Shown here piece after piece: positions 63,378-64,000 of a stretch of 64,000 nucleotides of DNA. The position numbers and the translations under genes were made by a program. The notes under the pieces are model-generated. The model searched no databases. It was not told where the DNA came from and worked only from the letters and a program-made list of their open reading frames with translations. The DNA comes from Clitoria ternatea. Taxonomy: Eukaryota; Streptophyta; Magnoliopsida; Fabales; Fabaceae. The stretch spans positions 24,299,001 to 24,363,000 of the forward strand of contig CM075676.1 in assembly GCA_037962975.1 (NCBI GenBank). Reading direction: 5' to 3'. Position 1 is the stretch's first letter. Every line of letters starts with the position of its first letter.

Positions 63378-63890
63378 TTACTCCGGTATCGAACTTAACA
63401 TAGCCTTAAACTTCCCACCACTACCTCTACCCCTTCCTCTCCTCGACCTATAACCAACACTATCATCTCCACAGCCAACGTCCGGCACAACTCGCCGGCT
63501 AGGCTTAGCGTTCCCGTCGCCGGGAGCAAACAAAATCTGTTTGCGACCAAACCCACATTTTCCGCCGGCAACGGCAATGGTTTTAAACGCGGAGTTCGCC
63601 GTGACGGCCAAGGCCGCCATCTCCTCCGGAAGCAAGGGGCGTTTCAAACGGTTTAATGGAAGAGCGAAGTAGAGCTGGCCGAGTTGTAACTCCTCGTTCT
63701 CGTGAACCGCGGAAATGACGTCGTCGAATCGCATCTCGTCGGAGTCGCATATGAAACACGCGGGGTAAAGTTGCAACAGATAGGAGACCTTAACCGGGTA
63801 CGAGAATTCCTGCATCCTGCCATCGTGAACGACAACCTTAGCGGTGGCAACGTCGGTGGTTTGGAAAGAGCCGCTACAGCAATTGCCCAT
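63378..63890 (-). CDS. PADRE (DUF4228) domain protein, 170 aa, N-acylated
   Basis: Intronless frame, stop TAA at 63378-63380. The start at 63890 is chosen because it gives MGNCCSGS: Gly2 fits N-myristoylation and Cys4/Cys5 fit palmitoylation, so membrane attachment is expected. An earlier in-frame ATG at 63986 would add 32 hydrophobic residues and bury this motif. The PADRE pattern is complete: AKVVVHDGRMQEFSYPVKVSYLL (about 17-39), CFICDSDEM (45-53), LQLGQLYFALPLNRLKRPL (68-86), PEEMAALAVTANSAF (88-102). A basic Arg/Gly-rich, probably disordered tail follows (148-160). The family is plant-specific and often stress- or pathogen-responsive; molecular function is unknown. The coding part is GC-rich relative to its surroundings. 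Promoter elements lie at or beyond the window edge. Confidence 0.93.
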   Translation of the reverse strand: MGNCCSGSFQTTDVATAKVVVHDGRMQEFSYPVKVSYLLQLYPACFICDSDEMRFDDVISAVHENEELQLGQLYFALPLNRLKRPLLPEEMAALAVTANSAFKTIAVAGGKCGFGRKQILFAPGDGNAKPSRRVVPDVGCGDDSVGYRSRRGRGRGSGGKFKAMLSSIPE

Positions 63891-64000
63891 GTAAAAGAAA
63901 AAAACGAATTGGGTGGTAAGTCGGAACCTGAAACGTGTCGTGGGAATATAAGAGAGAAGCGTCTTAGTTGGAGAAAAGAGAAACACGGTATGGTGAGCTA

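Noticed and set aside
63891..63986. N-terminal extension of the PADRE protein to an upstream ATG
   Set aside because: Would hide the MGNCC acylation start, which the family commonly has; the extra residues look like translated leader.

Overview
The window looks like nuclear DNA of a dicot plant, probably a phaseoloid legume. The evidence is spliced GT-AG genes with plant-only domains (MIP1-type leucine zipper plus DUF547, STS14-type CAP protein, PADRE/DUF4228), very AT-rich intergenic DNA with long AT, TAA and CT/CA microsatellites, and many decayed plant retrotransposons. The legume placement is inference from remembered homologues and repeat style.

Only three genes look intact: (1) an 11-exon plus-strand gene at 7515-12113 for a 620-residue Lzipper-MIP1/DUF547 protein; (2) an intronless minus-strand gene at 17879-18409 for a secreted STS14-like CAP (PR-1 superfamily) protein; (3) an intronless minus-strand gene at 63378-63890 for a PADRE/DUF4228 protein with an MGNCC acylation start. 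They do not form a pathway and are separated by repeat-rich DNA.

Layout: 1-3340 AT-rich, nothing recognised; 3346-3869 solo LTR with target-site duplication (TSD); 3875-7200 AT-rich; 7201-12350 DUF547 gene; 13480-15842 decayed minus-strand Ty1/copia element with a 209-bp LTR; 16380-17170 TAA microsatellite and short-motif cluster; 17879-18490 STS14-like gene; 20571-26205 large minus-oriented LTR interrupted by a nested 2335-bp solo LTR with TSD (21454-23788); 27420-28190 LINE remnant; 29000-32740 AT-rich with MITE-like stretches; 32750-37642 two further large LTRs of the TGTAACATCC family; 37643-38093 copia RNase H fragment; 38470-39170 second LINE remnant, minus strand; 41719-42248 hAT-type MITE; 44200-52106 Ty3/gypsy (Tat-like) element with two LTRs, matching TSDs, primer binding site, polypurine tract and a decayed antisense ORF; 53030-53270 Mutator-type MITE with 9-bp TSD; 54616-55757 Athila/Cyclops-like LTR; 56040-57713 second gypsy remnant with an LTR-like insertion; 57791-59950 a spaced direct repeat; 60234 to about 63000 another large LTR, minus orientation; 63378-63890 PADRE gene.

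No CRISPR array, tRNA, rRNA or gene cluster of a new kind was seen. The most unusual objects are the antisense frame inside the gypsy element, the duplicated splice donor in the DUF547 gene, and the variable palindromic GC motifs inside the large LTRs. All coordinates and exon joins were read by eye without alignment software.
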